This document shows positions 18,460 to 28,584 of a DNA stretch of 64,000 nt, in pieces. Numbering within the stretch: the first letter of the stretch is position 1; every line of letters begins with the position of its first letter. The translations under genes were made by a program, and so were the position numbers. The stretch covers positions 368,501 to 432,500 of the forward strand of contig NZ_CP050313.1 in NCBI RefSeq assembly GCF_011765625.1, given 5' to 3'. The notes beneath the pieces are model-generated. The model saw only the letters and a list, made by a program, of their open reading frames with translations, searched no databases and was not told the DNA's origin. Origin of the DNA: Shewanella aestuarii (GTDB taxonomy: Bacteria; Pseudomonadota; Gammaproteobacteria; Enterobacterales; Shewanellaceae).

Positions 18460-19488
18460 TCATTCTATTGAAAATTCATAACGTGAAATATGATGATAAA
18501 CTCCGCCCGCCATTAACCAGGCATCGCCCGGTAAATTGGGTTGATTGGGGGAGTCTGGTAGCATTTGGGGTTCAATACAAACCGCTTGGTGGTTAGCATA
18601 CACTTGCTGTTTTTTACCCACTGTACCTTGTAAAAAGTTAGCCCCATACAGCTGTACACCTGGCTGATTGGTGTAAACCGTCATGCTTATGCCGCTTTGC
18701 TTACTTGATAGTTTACCAAAGCGCTGCAATTCTCCGTCAGCATTGTCCATCACATAGCAATGGTCAAAACCATTGGTGGCAGCTAATGCTGGGCGTTCGG
18801 TTTGAACTGACATTGAGGTGGTGTTAGCCAAATCTAAGTCGCTCGCCGCCGAAGGTAGCATGGCCGTTGGGATGCCTACCTCGTTCATGGCTAAATAGTG
18901 TTTCGCATCCACTTGAATATCATGGCTAGTATTGCTGCTGCCAGCATCTAAATTGAAATAACTGTGTTGAGTTAAACTAATAGGGCAAGCTTTGTCGGTC
19001 GTGGCGAGCATTTCAACGTATAAGTTACTGCCCACTAAACGGTAATCTAACTGTACTTTACAGTTACCGGGAAAGCCCATGTCACCATCTGGGCTTAATA
19101 GGGTTAAGCGCACGCCATCATTTGTTGTACCTAATTGCCATTGTTTACGATGGAAGCCTTCAACGCCCCCATGTAAGCAGTTACTGGCTTGATTGACGCT
19201 AAGTTGATATTCAACACCGTCATGGCTGATTTTACCGTTAGCAATACGATTCGCATAACGCCCTGCAATTGCACCAAGGTAAGCGGGTTGTTCAAGATAA
19301 TCGGCGACGCTATCGCAGCCCAACACAATGTTGACTCGCTCACCCTTTGCATTCGGTACCCATAATGAGCGGATAATGCCGCCTAAACTTAACACCTCAA
19401 TTGCAATAGTACCATTGTCGATACGCACACGTTCAACTTCACCACCACGAGGATCTTGCCAAGGTTCAAGCACACTAAAACGTACCAT
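18460..19488 (-). CDS. galM: Aldose 1-epimerase (mutarotase)
   Basis: A 342-residue GalM. It interconverts alpha and beta anomers of galactose or glucose before GalK. Catalytic elements are visible: AIAGRYANRIANGKI, NCLHGG, the acid-base histidine in SLTQHSYFNLD, and the glutamate base in CIEPQMLPDSPN. It follows galK by 84 bases on the same strand, giving a galK-galM operon. galT and galE are not in the window. Ends 19 bases from a strong terminator. Confidence 0.95.
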   Translation of the reverse strand: MVRFSVLEPWQDPRGGEVERVRIDNGTIAIEVLSLGGIIRSLWVPNAKGERVNIVLGCDSVADYLEQPAYLGAIAGRYANRIANGKISHDGVEYQLSVNQASNCLHGGVEGFHRKQWQLGTTNDGVRLTLLSPDGDMGFPGNCKVQLDYRLVGSNLYVEMLATTDKACPISLTQHSYFNLDAGSSNTSHDIQVDAKHYLAMNEVGIPTAMLPSAASDLDLANTTSMSVQTERPALAATNGFDHCYVMDNADGELQRFGKLSSKQSGISMTVYTNQPGVQLYGANFLQGTVGKKQQVYANHQAVCIEPQMLPDSPNQPNLPGDAWLMAGGVYHHISRYEFSIE

Positions 19489-19572
19489 TAGGGCCTCTCT
19501 GTCAAAAGTATTGGAATGATTAACTGTAAAATAAGCGGCCTGTTTAATATCAGGCCAAGTTTAGGGTTAAGG

Positions 19573-20718
19573 TTACTTAGTAATTCTGCTTGCCCCGCCA
19601 CTGGCATGGCATAAATGGATGGTCGCCTCTAATCCTGTTTTAGCTTTATATTGCTGTTCAACAAGGTTAATTACAGCATCATTTAAATCATGATCAATTA
19701 ATGCCACGACACAACCATCACTCATGCGCACACCACCACGCTCACCCACGAGTTGGTGGATCATGTCTACCAAAATATCCACTTCAGCGGGGATCACATC
19801 GAAGTCTTCTCGAAGTGATTGGTGAGATTGCGCCATAAGCTGACTGAAACGAGGAATGTTATTTTCTTGTAAGGCACGGGCTGCTTTGCTGGCGCGGATA
19901 TTTTCAGTGACCACATGGCGACCGCGTCTAAGCTGCACATCAGATAAAATATTGCGGTATTGATCGATATAACTTAATGAAATGTCTTGCAATGAATCTA
20001 GCCCAAGTAACTCGGCCATAGCGGCGCATTCTTGTTTACGTTGTTCAAATTGATCAATAAAGGCTTTGCGATCAATTTTAGGGTCAATCACAATTAAACT
20101 TAATTGCTCTGGGATCAATACTGGTTCACTTTCGAGTTCAAAACAGTCAATTAGTAGGGCGTGATCTTCTTGGGCAAGCGCGCAGATCATTTGATCCATA
20201 ATGCCGCAATCTTGCTGCATATATTTGCTTTCACCGCGCTGGGCTAATTGGGCAATAGCAGATGGGGATAAGTGCAATTGGCTGGCGTAACTAATGGCGG
20301 TGCCAAAAGCCACTTCTAATGCCGCAGATGACGATAACCCTGCACCTAATGGCACATTGCCCACAATGGCTAAATCTAATCCCTTGGCTTGTAAGCCAGA
20401 GTGATGCATTGCCTTGGTGACACCTTTTAAGTAGTTGGCCCAATCATGGTTAGAGCTAATGTCACCTTCTTCGCCAAATTGCCATTGTTTAATTTGCCCA
20501 GGAAAAGCGTCGGTTACCGCACGAAATAAATGGTCGTCACGATGTTTAACGGCAATCACAGTATGAAAGTTAATGGCAACTGGCAGTACTAAGCCTTCGT
20601 TATAATCCGTATGTTCACCAATAATATTCACCCGCCCTGGTGCTTGGTATAAATCATCTGCTTTTGTGCCAAAAGTCTGCACAAATAATTTGGTTGCACG
20701 TTGAGCTGGGATCGACAT
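19573..20718 (-). CDS. galK: Galactokinase
   Basis: A 381-residue GHMP kinase, the same length class as E. coli GalK (382 aa). Motif 1 GRVNIIGEHTDYNEGLVLP binds galactose, motif 2 GNVPLGAGLSSSAALEVA is the ATP P-loop-like segment, and the C-terminal motif is CHASGGASRITK. The catalytic-base aspartate lies in QDCGIMDQ. Phosphorylates galactose to galactose-1-phosphate, first committed step of the Leloir pathway. Promoter region 20719-20840 was scanned; no clear operator was recognised. Confidence 0.97.
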   Translation of the reverse strand: MSIPAQRATKLFVQTFGTKADDLYQAPGRVNIIGEHTDYNEGLVLPVAINFHTVIAVKHRDDHLFRAVTDAFPGQIKQWQFGEEGDISSNHDWANYLKGVTKAMHHSGLQAKGLDLAIVGNVPLGAGLSSSAALEVAFGTAISYASQLHLSPSAIAQLAQRGESKYMQQDCGIMDQMICALAQEDHALLIDCFELESEPVLIPEQLSLIVIDPKIDRKAFIDQFEQRKQECAAMAELLGLDSLQDISLSYIDQYRNILSDVQLRRGRHVVTENIRASKAARALQENNIPRFSQLMAQSHQSLREDFDVIPAEVDILVDMIHQLVGERGGVRMSDGCVVALIDHDLNDAVINLVEQQYKAKTGLEATIHLCHASGGASRITK

Positions 20719-20841
20719 ACTTCAAAAAATTCCGACAAAGAGTGAGCTAGTTAATATTCTGATTTATAACATGACTTAGCTATGACTGTAACTGAGATTT
20801 TTGATGTTGAACAAAATTAAAAATGCGCCCACAGAAACAAC

Positions 20842-20867
20842 AACGCCTCGATGTTTATCGAGGCGTT
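20842..20867 (-). terminator. Terminator downstream of the CPA2 antiporter gene
   Basis: AACGCCTCGAT (20842-20852), loop GTTT, ATCGAGGCGTT (20857-20867): an 11-bp perfect stem. On the minus strand it is followed by GTTGTTGTTTC. It closes the antiporter transcript upstream of galK. Confidence 0.75.
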
Positions 20868-20902
20868 AATTATTTACCTAAGCCAAATTGATGATCGACA
20901 GT

Positions 20903-22549
20903 TTAGGCTGGCGGAGTTGCCTTTTGCTGGTGGAGTTTAACTTCTTGTTTCTCAGCGCTGGGGTCCTGCTCTGGTGTCAGTAATTTATTGACAACATGAT
21001 CAACAAAACCCGCACCCGCAGCTTGATAAAGATTGTAAGCACTATCAACACCAGCAGCGATTAACGCATCAGCATCTTCAGTGTATTGCACAATGGCACT
21101 GATTTTACCTTCATAGTTCAGCTTTTTAAGTTGCTCAACCGCAAACAGGTTACCCACGTGATTAGGGATAGCCAGTAACACCAATTCAAGATTGGGCGCT
21201 CGCTCAAGTTTTTCCCAAAAGTCGGTATCGCCAGCGTCACCAAGCACCACGTTTCGACCTTGACTGCGATGGTAATCGACTAATTCTTGTTTGTGTTCGA
21301 TACCTAAAATTTCCCCATCAAAGCGATTACGTAATTCATCGTAAGCTCCACTACCAATTCGGCCCATACCAAAAATCAAAAAGCGGGGATTGCCAATTTT
21401 GATTTGACGATCTTCAGGGTGTAATGGGTGCTTTTCTAACTTCATTAAATTGCGATGAAAGCGCTGATAAATGCGGCCAACATTGGCATTTAAAGGCGCA
21501 GCAAATAAAAAACTAATACTTAATGCGACAGCAATAATGATTAACCAAGACGAAGGTAGCCAGCCTTTATAAGCGGCAACCGAGGCAACAATCAAACCAA
21601 ACTCACTGTAGTTACCTAAATTGAACGAGGCCAGTAGCGAAGTACGCGAGCGTAACTTAAAGCGGGTTAGTAGGTAGATAAACATCGCTACTTTGACAGG
21701 AATGAGGACCACTAAAATACTGGCAAGACCAATATCAGACCATGTTGGTAAACCGTTTAAGCCAATAGTTAAGAAAAATGCGACTAAGAATAGCTCTTTA
21801 AAATAATAAATTGATTTAGCCAGTTCAGAGGCTTTAGCGTGGCCCGCTAATAAAATACCAATAATCAAGGCACCTAAATCGGGTTTTAAGCCCACAGTTT
21901 CAAATAACCATGCGCCAACCACTAATGCCATCACCAAACCAAATAACACCAGCATTTCGCTGTGGCCTACACGATCGAAAATTTTATAAATGAACGGTCT
22001 GGTAAACGGAAGCAATAATAGGCCTAACGCCCAAACTGATGGCATATCACCTTTGGAAATAGTTAAAAACACTACGGCGAAGATATCTTGCATAATCAAG
22101 ATACCAATGGCGACCCGGCCGTATAGCGACTTCATGTCGCCATTGTCTTCAATCACTTTCACTGCAAAAACCGTACTAGAGAAGCTGAGCGCGAATGCAA
22201 TTAATAAAAGTTGATTAAGGCTATAGCCGTCTAATTGCTCAATTCCTATCATGCCCAGCAGTTTTAAAATGGGTAAAAAGAACAGAATAGAGCCCACCAG
22301 ATGCAGGCTTGACGTTGCCCAAACCTCAGCTTTAAATAAGCTTTTCAGGTCTAGTTTTAAACCAATCGAAAACAATAATAAGGTGACACCTAAATCAGCC
22401 AGTTGTTGCAACAAAGGTAAGCTGTGATCTTCAATGCCAAAGGTAAACAGTACAAAGCCTGCTGCTAGGTAGCCAATTAATGGAGGTAACCCAATACGAC
22501 TAACTAACATGCCGCAAAGTAAGGTGATAATTAAAATGGCGGGTTCCAT
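20903..22549 (-). CDS. CPA2-family cation/proton antiporter with TrkA-N domain (YbaL/KefB-like)
   Basis: A 548-residue protein: about twelve transmembrane helices (residues 1-375, starting LIITLLCGMLVSRIGLPPLIGYLAAG), then a Rossmann RCK/TrkA-N domain (FLIFGMGRIGSGAYDELRN, about residues 390-510). The architecture matches monovalent cation:proton antiporter-2 proteins such as YbaL, KefB and KefC. The E. coli Kef-type glutathione-gated potassium efflux function is only one possibility; no KefF-like ancillary gene is adjacent. Monocistronic between terminators. Confidence 0.88.
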   Translation of the reverse strand: MEPAILIITLLCGMLVSRIGLPPLIGYLAAGFVLFTFGIEDHSLPLLQQLADLGVTLLLFSIGLKLDLKSLFKAEVWATSSLHLVGSILFFLPILKLLGMIGIEQLDGYSLNQLLLIAFALSFSSTVFAVKVIEDNGDMKSLYGRVAIGILIMQDIFAVVFLTISKGDMPSVWALGLLLLPFTRPFIYKIFDRVGHSEMLVLFGLVMALVVGAWLFETVGLKPDLGALIIGILLAGHAKASELAKSIYYFKELFLVAFFLTIGLNGLPTWSDIGLASILVVLIPVKVAMFIYLLTRFKLRSRTSLLASFNLGNYSEFGLIVASVAAYKGWLPSSWLIIIAVALSISFLFAAPLNANVGRIYQRFHRNLMKLEKHPLHPEDRQIKIGNPRFLIFGMGRIGSGAYDELRNRFDGEILGIEHKQELVDYHRSQGRNVVLGDAGDTDFWEKLERAPNLELVLLAIPNHVGNLFAVEQLKKLNYEGKISAIVQYTEDADALIAAGVDSAYNLYQAAGAGFVDHVVNKLLTPEQDPSAEKQEVKLHQQKATPPA

Positions 22550-22645
22550 GATACTCCTAGTAATGGTGCTAATTTAAAACAAGGTCAACTTAGCCATTGT
22601 ATAAGATAATCATGAGTTTTGTATGAAAATGACTGTTTATATAAA

Positions 22646-22681
22646 AAAACAAGCAACTTTTAAAAAAAAGTCGCTTGTTTT
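22646..22681 (-). terminator. Terminator after dsbD
   Basis: A 16-base stem with one mismatch, AAAACAAGCAACTTTT (22646-22661) against AAAAGTCGCTTGTTTT (22666-22681), loop AAAA. Reading on the minus strand, a T-rich run follows (TTTTTTTATATAAA), a good intrinsic terminator for dsbD. Confidence 0.85.
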
Positions 22682-22706
22682 CATGATTTAAGAAATTGCT
22701 AATAAA

Positions 22707-24554
22707 CTATTTGATCAGTAAATCTAAGTGATTAGCAAAATCTTTAGGTCCCATAAAACCCGTTACACGTAAATCTTTACGTTCAGTGCCATTTTCATCA
22801 AACATGATCAGTGTTGGTAAACCTAATACGCCGTAATGCTCAAGTAATTCGACATCAATTTTATCACTTTTGGTGACATCAGCTTGCAATAACACCATTT
22901 GATTTAAACGCTCAAGCACTTGGCTATCAGCAAAGGTAATGGCTTCAAACTCTTTACAGGCAACACACCAATCAGCATATAAATCTAGCATCACGGTTTT
23001 GCCGCTGATGCTGGCTTTATCTAGCTCAACTTCTAAATCTTCCAATGATTTAATTTTAATAAAATGGTGTGACTCAGCCGCGGCGTTTTGATTGTTAGTG
23101 CCGTTTACTGACATGGCTGGGGTTGCCATACCAAAGTGACTCATCACCGCTTGGAAGCCATAAGAGAAGCTGGCTAGCAGGGCTAAAATCAGTAACACAC
23201 TGCGTACAGTTTGTTTCCAGTTAAAGGTGGTTAACTTGTTTTGATGCATCAAGTAGCCCACTAAACAAATACCCCAAATTGACCACAACACATCAGATAC
23301 TAAACCCACCCAAATACGGCCAAGCATCATAATTGATACTGAAATTAGCAAGAAGCCGAAGATGGTTTTGATAATATCCATCCACGCACCTGCCCGAGGT
23401 AGAATTTTACCGCCAGAGGTTCCTATGATCAGTAACGGTACGCCCATGCCCATGCTTAATACATAAAGCGCTAAAAAGCCTTGCAGTAAGTCACCGCTTT
23501 GCGCCACATAGATTAATGCGCCTGATAAAGGTGCTGTGGTACAAGGTGAAGCCACTAATCCTGAAATCACCCCCATCAAGAATACGCCAATCAGGTTGCC
23601 GCCTTTTTGGTTGTTCGACAGTGAGTTCATTTTTTCTTGCCATTTTGATGGCAGTTTTAAATCGTACATGCCAAACATGGATAAACTTAACAGCACAAAC
23701 ATCACGGCTAAGAAAATCAAAATGGCAGGGTGTTGTAATGCCGCTTGAAACTTCATGCCTGCTGAGGCCACCACTAAGCCCAGCAATGAATAAGTAATGG
23801 CCATACCTTGCACGTACGCCATTGACAAGGTGAAGGCTTTGGCGGTTGACAGCTTTTGCCCTTGGCCAACAATAATGCCCGACAAAATAGGGTACATTGG
23901 AAACACACAAGGCGTTAAGGCAAGGCCTATACCTAAGCCAAAGAAAATCGCCAAGGTCCATAGTAAGCTATCGTTAGCTAACATTTGGCTTAGGGTATCT
24001 TGTTGTGTAATAGGCGCAGAACTGGCTTTGTTATCATCCGCTTGCGGTGCACCAATGACCTTTTTCGCTTTAGCAGACTCAGCCACTTTGCCATCATTGG
24101 CTGCCACTTCCGACAAAATCACTTCACGAGTGGTTGGCGGATAACACAGTTTGCCTTCAGCACAGCCCATAAAGGTCACTTTAAAGGTGCCTTCTTTGCT
24201 GGCTTCTTTTATTCCAATTGGAATTTCAACAAAGCTGTAAAACACTTCTTGCTCACCAAAATATTCATCTTGGTGGCTTTTGCCGCGAGGTAAATCAATA
24301 TCACCAATCACGGCGCCGTCAGCGCTAAATTGCAACTTATCGCGGTACATGTAATAGCCATCAGCAATCACCCAGCTGATTTTTAGCTGGTTATCTTGCT
24401 GACTAAAATCAAAATTAAATGCCTCATTAACGGGCATTAACTCTGGTTCATTACTTAAAAAGCTAAACTTACTATTACTGTGGGCACTTGGCGTAATGGC
24501 AATCGTGCCGACTAATAGCAAAGAGGTTAAAACAAGGGCGAATAGTTTTTTCAT
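22707..24554 (-). CDS. dsbD: Thiol:disulfide interchange protein DsbD
   Basis: A 615-residue DsbD with all three redox modules: an N-terminal periplasmic domain with the cysteine pair in GCAEGKLCYPPT, eight transmembrane helices with ALTPCVFPMYP and SPCTTAPLSGAL, and a C-terminal thioredoxin domain with CVAC in YADWCVACKEFE. It passes electrons from cytoplasmic thioredoxin to periplasmic DsbC, DsbG and CcmG. I chose ATG 24554 over 24578: it overlaps the cutA stop as ATGA and begins a normal signal peptide (MKKLFALVLTSLLLVGTIAI). Co-transcribed with cutA. Confidence 0.96.
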   Translation of the reverse strand: MKKLFALVLTSLLLVGTIAITPSAHSNSKFSFLSNEPELMPVNEAFNFDFSQQDNQLKISWVIADGYYMYRDKLQFSADGAVIGDIDLPRGKSHQDEYFGEQEVFYSFVEIPIGIKEASKEGTFKVTFMGCAEGKLCYPPTTREVILSEVAANDGKVAESAKAKKVIGAPQADDNKASSAPITQQDTLSQMLANDSLLWTLAIFFGLGIGLALTPCVFPMYPILSGIIVGQGQKLSTAKAFTLSMAYVQGMAITYSLLGLVVASAGMKFQAALQHPAILIFLAVMFVLLSLSMFGMYDLKLPSKWQEKMNSLSNNQKGGNLIGVFLMGVISGLVASPCTTAPLSGALIYVAQSGDLLQGFLALYVLSMGMGVPLLIIGTSGGKILPRAGAWMDIIKTIFGFLLISVSIMMLGRIWVGLVSDVLWSIWGICLVGYLMHQNKLTTFNWKQTVRSVLLILALLASFSYGFQAVMSHFGMATPAMSVNGTNNQNAAAESHHFIKIKSLEDLEVELDKASISGKTVMLDLYADWCVACKEFEAITFADSQVLERLNQMVLLQADVTKSDKIDVELLEHYGVLGLPTLIMFDENGTERKDLRVTGFMGPKDFANHLDLLIK

Positions 24555-24874
24555 GATTGAGTGGTTTCTTCTATCCATGTTAAATAAGGTGCAAACCCAT
24601 GGGTGACTGGCGTTGCGATTAACTCTGGTACTTCGTAAGGATGCAATTGGATCACCATTTGCTCAATTGCTTGATAGTGAACCGCAAGGGATTTAATCTG
24701 CAACTGTACCTCCTTCGACTGACATACTTGGTTATCCCACATATAAACTGACTCCACTGCTTGGCTTATTTGCACGCAAGCAGCCAATTTGGCATTCACT
24801 AACGCACGAGCAAGGGTATCGGCTACGGCTTTATCAGGGCATGTGGTGAAAATGATTAAATAGTTTGATGTCAT
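24551..24874 (-). CDS. cutA: Divalent-cation tolerance protein CutA
   Basis: A 107-residue CutA1: starts LIIFTTCPDKAVADTLARALV, contains LAACVQI and VYMWDNQVCQSKEVQLQIKS, and ends HPYEVPELIATPVTHGFAPYLTWIEE, which are the signature blocks. CutA forms stable trimers; its link to copper tolerance in E. coli is partly through the adjacent dsbD. The cutA-dsbD overlap (ATGA) is the standard arrangement. First gene of the operon. Confidence 0.95.
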   Translation of the reverse strand: MTSNYLIIFTTCPDKAVADTLARALVNAKLAACVQISQAVESVYMWDNQVCQSKEVQLQIKSLAVHYQAIEQMVIQLHPYEVPELIATPVTHGFAPYLTWIEETTQS

Positions 24875-25088
24875 TCTATGTTTGCGTTCTTAAAGTTAGC
24901 TTAAGCTAATAAAGTTAATATAGGTAACAGTTTACAACGGTGCCTACTGTACGATTTTTGGCAACAGATTTCACGGTTATGTTTGATATTCGTGAAGTGT
25001 CTTGAAATTAGACCGGACAATCCCCATATATAATTCATCGACCGTGGTGTTTATCTCTAGCCTGCGTCCTTGATTAACCGAGGTTTAC

Positions 25089-25658
25089 ATGTTTTTTATT
25101 TTATTTTTGCTGTTTATCATTGTACCTGCCATGGAACTGTCGGTATTAATTCAAGTGGGTGATGCGCTGGGCGTGTGGCCAACAATCGGCTTAGTGTTTT
25201 TTACCGCTATTGTTGGTGTGTCTTTAGTGCGAAGCCAAGGCCTGAATACCTTAATGAGTGTGCAACAAAAATTGGCTCGTGGTGAAGTGCCAGGCCAAGA
25301 GATTGTTGAAGGTATGATGCTCGCCGTTGCTGGGGTGTTGCTACTTATTCCCGGTTTTGTGACCGACTTTATTGGCTTGCTTTTACTTACGCCTATTACT
25401 CGCGCACCTATCGCCGCCTTTATGTATAAACGGATGCAAATGCGCGTAGTGGCAAATGGTAGCTTTGGTCAGCAAGGGCCGTTTAATCAGGGGCCCTTTA
25501 ATCAAAGTCCTTTTGGGCAAAACCCATTTGAAAACCGCGATAAAGATGGCAACGTATTTGAAGGGGATTTTGAGCACAAGCATGAGCCTCGTCCTGAAAC
25601 TCATCAAATTGAGGTTCCGCCACAAGATGATGTGCCACCTCGCGATAAAGACAAATAA
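25089..25658 (+). CDS. fxsA: Membrane protein FxsA
   Basis: A 189-residue protein with four predicted helices in the first ~120 residues (LFIIVPAMELSVLIQVGD; VGVSLVRSQGLNTL; GVLLLIPGFVTDFIGLLLL), the FxsA/YtxG family pattern. FxsA suppresses F-plasmid exclusion of phage T7 in E. coli when overproduced; its normal function is unknown. After the last helix comes a small repeat GPFNQGPFNQSPFGQNPF and a charged tail, longer than in E. coli. The location just upstream of groES is conserved in gammaproteobacteria, but here a PTS locus and a MATE gene are wedged between them. Confidence 0.92.
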   Translation: MFFILFLLFIIVPAMELSVLIQVGDALGVWPTIGLVFFTAIVGVSLVRSQGLNTLMSVQQKLARGEVPGQEIVEGMMLAVAGVLLLIPGFVTDFIGLLLLTPITRAPIAAFMYKRMQMRVVANGSFGQQGPFNQGPFNQSPFGQNPFENRDKDGNVFEGDFEHKHEPRPETHQIEVPPQDDVPPRDKDK

Positions 25659-25670
25659 ACTTTGATAATC

Positions 25671-25708
25671 AAAAAAAACGGCCTCAATTGTTGAGGTCGT
25701 TTTTTTTT
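25671..25708 (+). terminator. Strong terminator after fxsA
   Basis: A symmetric stem: A8CGGCCTCAA, loop TTG, TTGAGGTCGT8 (one G-T wobble), ending in eight T. Thirteen bases after the fxsA stop. Its A-run and T-run make it bidirectional in appearance. Confidence 0.9.
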
Positions 25709-25955
25709 ACAGCTATTAATAGACAAACGTATAAGGTTTGAACATGATTTTTTTTCTAGTCCGCAATGATTGCAATCGTATGCGTTAATGAAATGATTGG
25801 TACGTTAACTATTTCCCTCTATGGTATAACAGGGGAAAGATGAGCGAGGAGTTACTGTTTTAAACATCATAGTAACTATAAAACCAAAGCAATATCCTAA
25901 TCGACATTAGTAGGGCGTCAAAATATCTAACGGGTGCGCCAATTACGGAGTGGAA

Positions 25956-28528
25956 ATGAATAAAAATACAACCACAAATATTCAACTATTATCACCTTTT
26001 TCAGGCATTAGCTGTGCATTAGCTAAAGTGCCTGATGCCGCTTTTGCTAGCAAAATGGTGGGTGATGGTTATGCAGTAGACCCAATTGAATCAAAGTTAT
26101 ATGCACCTTGCGCTGCAAAAGTTACCCAAATTCATCCTTCGAGGCATGCTATTACACTCACAACGGCGATTGGTGTTGAAGTGTTGATCCACATTGGTGT
26201 CGACACGGTTAAATTAAAAGGTGAAGGATTTACTGCGCTTGTTAATGTAGGTGATGAAGTAAAAGCCAAAGATCCGCTTATCGAAATTGATTTAGACACT
26301 GTGGCGAATAAAGTTAAAAGCCTTCGCACCGTGGTGCTTATTACCGATCAAGACCGTATCGTTAAGTTAACGCCGACATCTGCTAACGTGTTAAATGCTG
26401 GCGACTTATTATTTGAAGCCGAGGTGACATCTTCAGCAAAAACTGTCGTCGCATCAGATGATATGATTTGCTCAGACCCTATTCGCATTATAAATCCTAC
26501 AGGTATACACGCGCGTCCAGCCGCAGCCATCGTGACCGCAATTAAAGGCTTAAATTGTGATGTGATGCTAGAAAAAGCGGGTGAAAAGGCGAACGCAAGA
26601 AGTGTTGTCGGCTTAATGGGGTTAAATATTGGCTTTGGTGATAACGTCACGATTTGGGCGCGTGGGGATGATCAGCAACAAGCTTTGGAGCAATTAACCC
26701 ACGCCATCAGTACCGGCTTAGGTGAAGAAGGCGCAAATGCCTCTACAACCACCCCAGTAACTGATGACTTTGACCCTTTTTCTGAAGCGTCATTGTTATT
26801 ACAAACCAGTCAAGACCCGCGTAAAGTGTCTGGCACTGAAGCCTCTCCAGGCCAGGTACAAGGTGTGTTATATGTTATCAACAGCGAAATACCTAAGTTT
26901 GAAACCTTTGCTCAAGACCCACAAGCAGAGCAACAAAAATTAGATGATGCCATTAGTGTGGCTAATGCCACCCTAGTACAATTAGTAAAAGATCTTCGTG
27001 ATAAAAACATGGGCCAAAAAGCGGATATTTTTATCGCCCACCAAGAGCTGTTAGCCGATCCTGAACTTTACGAAAAATGCCTTATTGAACTACAACAAGG
27101 CAAATCGGCACCGTATTCATGGAATAAATGTTTATGCCGTCAGTCAGATAAGCTTGCTGCAATGGATAACAAATTACTGGCAGGACGTGCCAGTGACTTA
27201 ATCGATGTGGGTAACCGCGTGTCGCGCATACTTGCTGGTTTATCACAAGACACCATTCCAACAGATTTACCGCCAAACACCATTTTAGTCTCTAAAGACT
27301 TATCGCCATCAGACACCGCCCAGCTCAATACTGATGTCGTTATTGGCATTTGTACGACCTTGGGGGTTCTTCAAGTCACAGTGCAATATTAGCCCGAGCC
27401 ATGGGCATTGCCGCTATGGCTGGTGTGGAAGACAAAGTGCTGAGTTTGCATGGACAATCAGCATTACTTGATACCAGCAAAGGCTACTTATTATTAGCGC
27501 CAACTGAGGAAGAAATCAGCGAGCTTGCACAGCAGCAACAAGCCAGTGACCAATTAGCTGCTTTGGCTATGGCAGCAAAAGATGAACATGCTGTCACCCT
27601 AGATGGCGTGCAGATAGAAATTGCAGGTAACATTGCTAAAGTCAAAGAGGCTGAAAAATTAGTGGCCATGGGCGGTGAGGCAGTCGGCTTATTACGCTCA
27701 GAGTTTTTATACCAAGACCAAGCCAGCGCCCCAAGTGAGGATGAACAAGAGCAAGCTTATCGCCAAGTACTGACAACCTTAGGTGAGCGACCACTGGTTG
27801 TGCGTACATTAGATGTAGGTGGCGATAAGCCATTGTCTTATTTACCATTACCTAAAGAAGATAACCCATTTTTAGGTGAACGCGGTATTCGAGTTGGCCT
27901 AGATAAACCAGCCGTTTTACGCCAACAGATTAGGGCGTTACTGAAAGCGGCTAATGCTGGGCGTTTACGCATTATGTTCCCGATGGTTGCATCATTATTT
28001 GAACTAAAGCTGGCCAAACAAGTATTGCGCGAAGAAGCTGAAAAACTGGCCATTGATATTAGTAGTATTGAAATCGGTATCATGATTGAGGTGCCGTCTG
28101 CGGCAGTTATGGCTGATGTATTGGCCGAACATGTGGACTTTTTCTCTATTGGTACCAATGACCTCACTCAGTACACCTTAGCCATAGACCGTGGCCATCC
28201 TAAATTGGCAGCGATTGCAGACGGATTACACCCAGCGGTATTACGCTTAATTGATATGACAACCAAAGCGGCTCATGCCAAAGGCAAGTGGGTTGGTGTG
28301 TGTGGTGGTTTAGCTGGAGAGAAAGACGCCGTGCCTATTTTAGTTGGCCTTGGTATTGATGAGTTATCGGTGAGTGTGCCAAGTATTCCACAGGTTAAAT
28401 ATCAGGTTCGTCAACTGAGTCAACAGGCTTGTAAGCAGGTTGCTGCTAAGGCAATGGCATGTGCTGACGCTAAAGATGTGCGCCACTTAATGCGTGATGA
28501 AAACACCTTGCTGGCGTTAAAAGGTTAA
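25956..28528 (+). pseudogene. Single-chain PTS EIIA(Glc)-HPr-Enzyme I, frameshifted as written
   Basis: Two abutting frames together give a three-domain phosphotransferase of ~857 residues: an EIIA-Glc domain (about residues 10-155, phospho-His in VLIHIGVD), HPr (about 165-255, phospho-His in TGIHARPA), and Enzyme I (about 285-857, phospho-His in GGSSSHSAILAR; PEP-domain blocks SIGTNDLTQYTLA and GVCGGLAGE). The first frame ends at 27392, the second is open to 28528. Adding one G to the G5 run at 27362-27366 joins them as CTTLGGSSSHS, so a single-base deletion is the simplest explanation. Start ATG 25956 follows GGAG at 25947-25950; an in-frame GTG at 25950 is less likely. Feeds phosphate to the EIICB downstream. 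The upstream leader has a loose dyad (TTTCCCT...AGGGGAAA, 25812-25838) that could be an operator. Confidence 0.9.
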
Positions 28529-28584
28529 TGCGGCTCAAGCTTGAAGACATAGCAGTCTCCTGAATTAGTAAAGGTTTAATAAAA

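Noticed and set aside
18366..18596. Plus-strand 76-codon frame covering the terminator and start of galM antisense
   Set aside because: Runs through a terminator stem and the galM coding sequence on the opposite strand.
27350..27400. Programmed frameshift in the EIIA-HPr-EI gene
   Set aside because: No slippery heptamer with downstream pseudoknot; a simple G-run indel restores the frame, and two other genes in the window show the same kind of indel.
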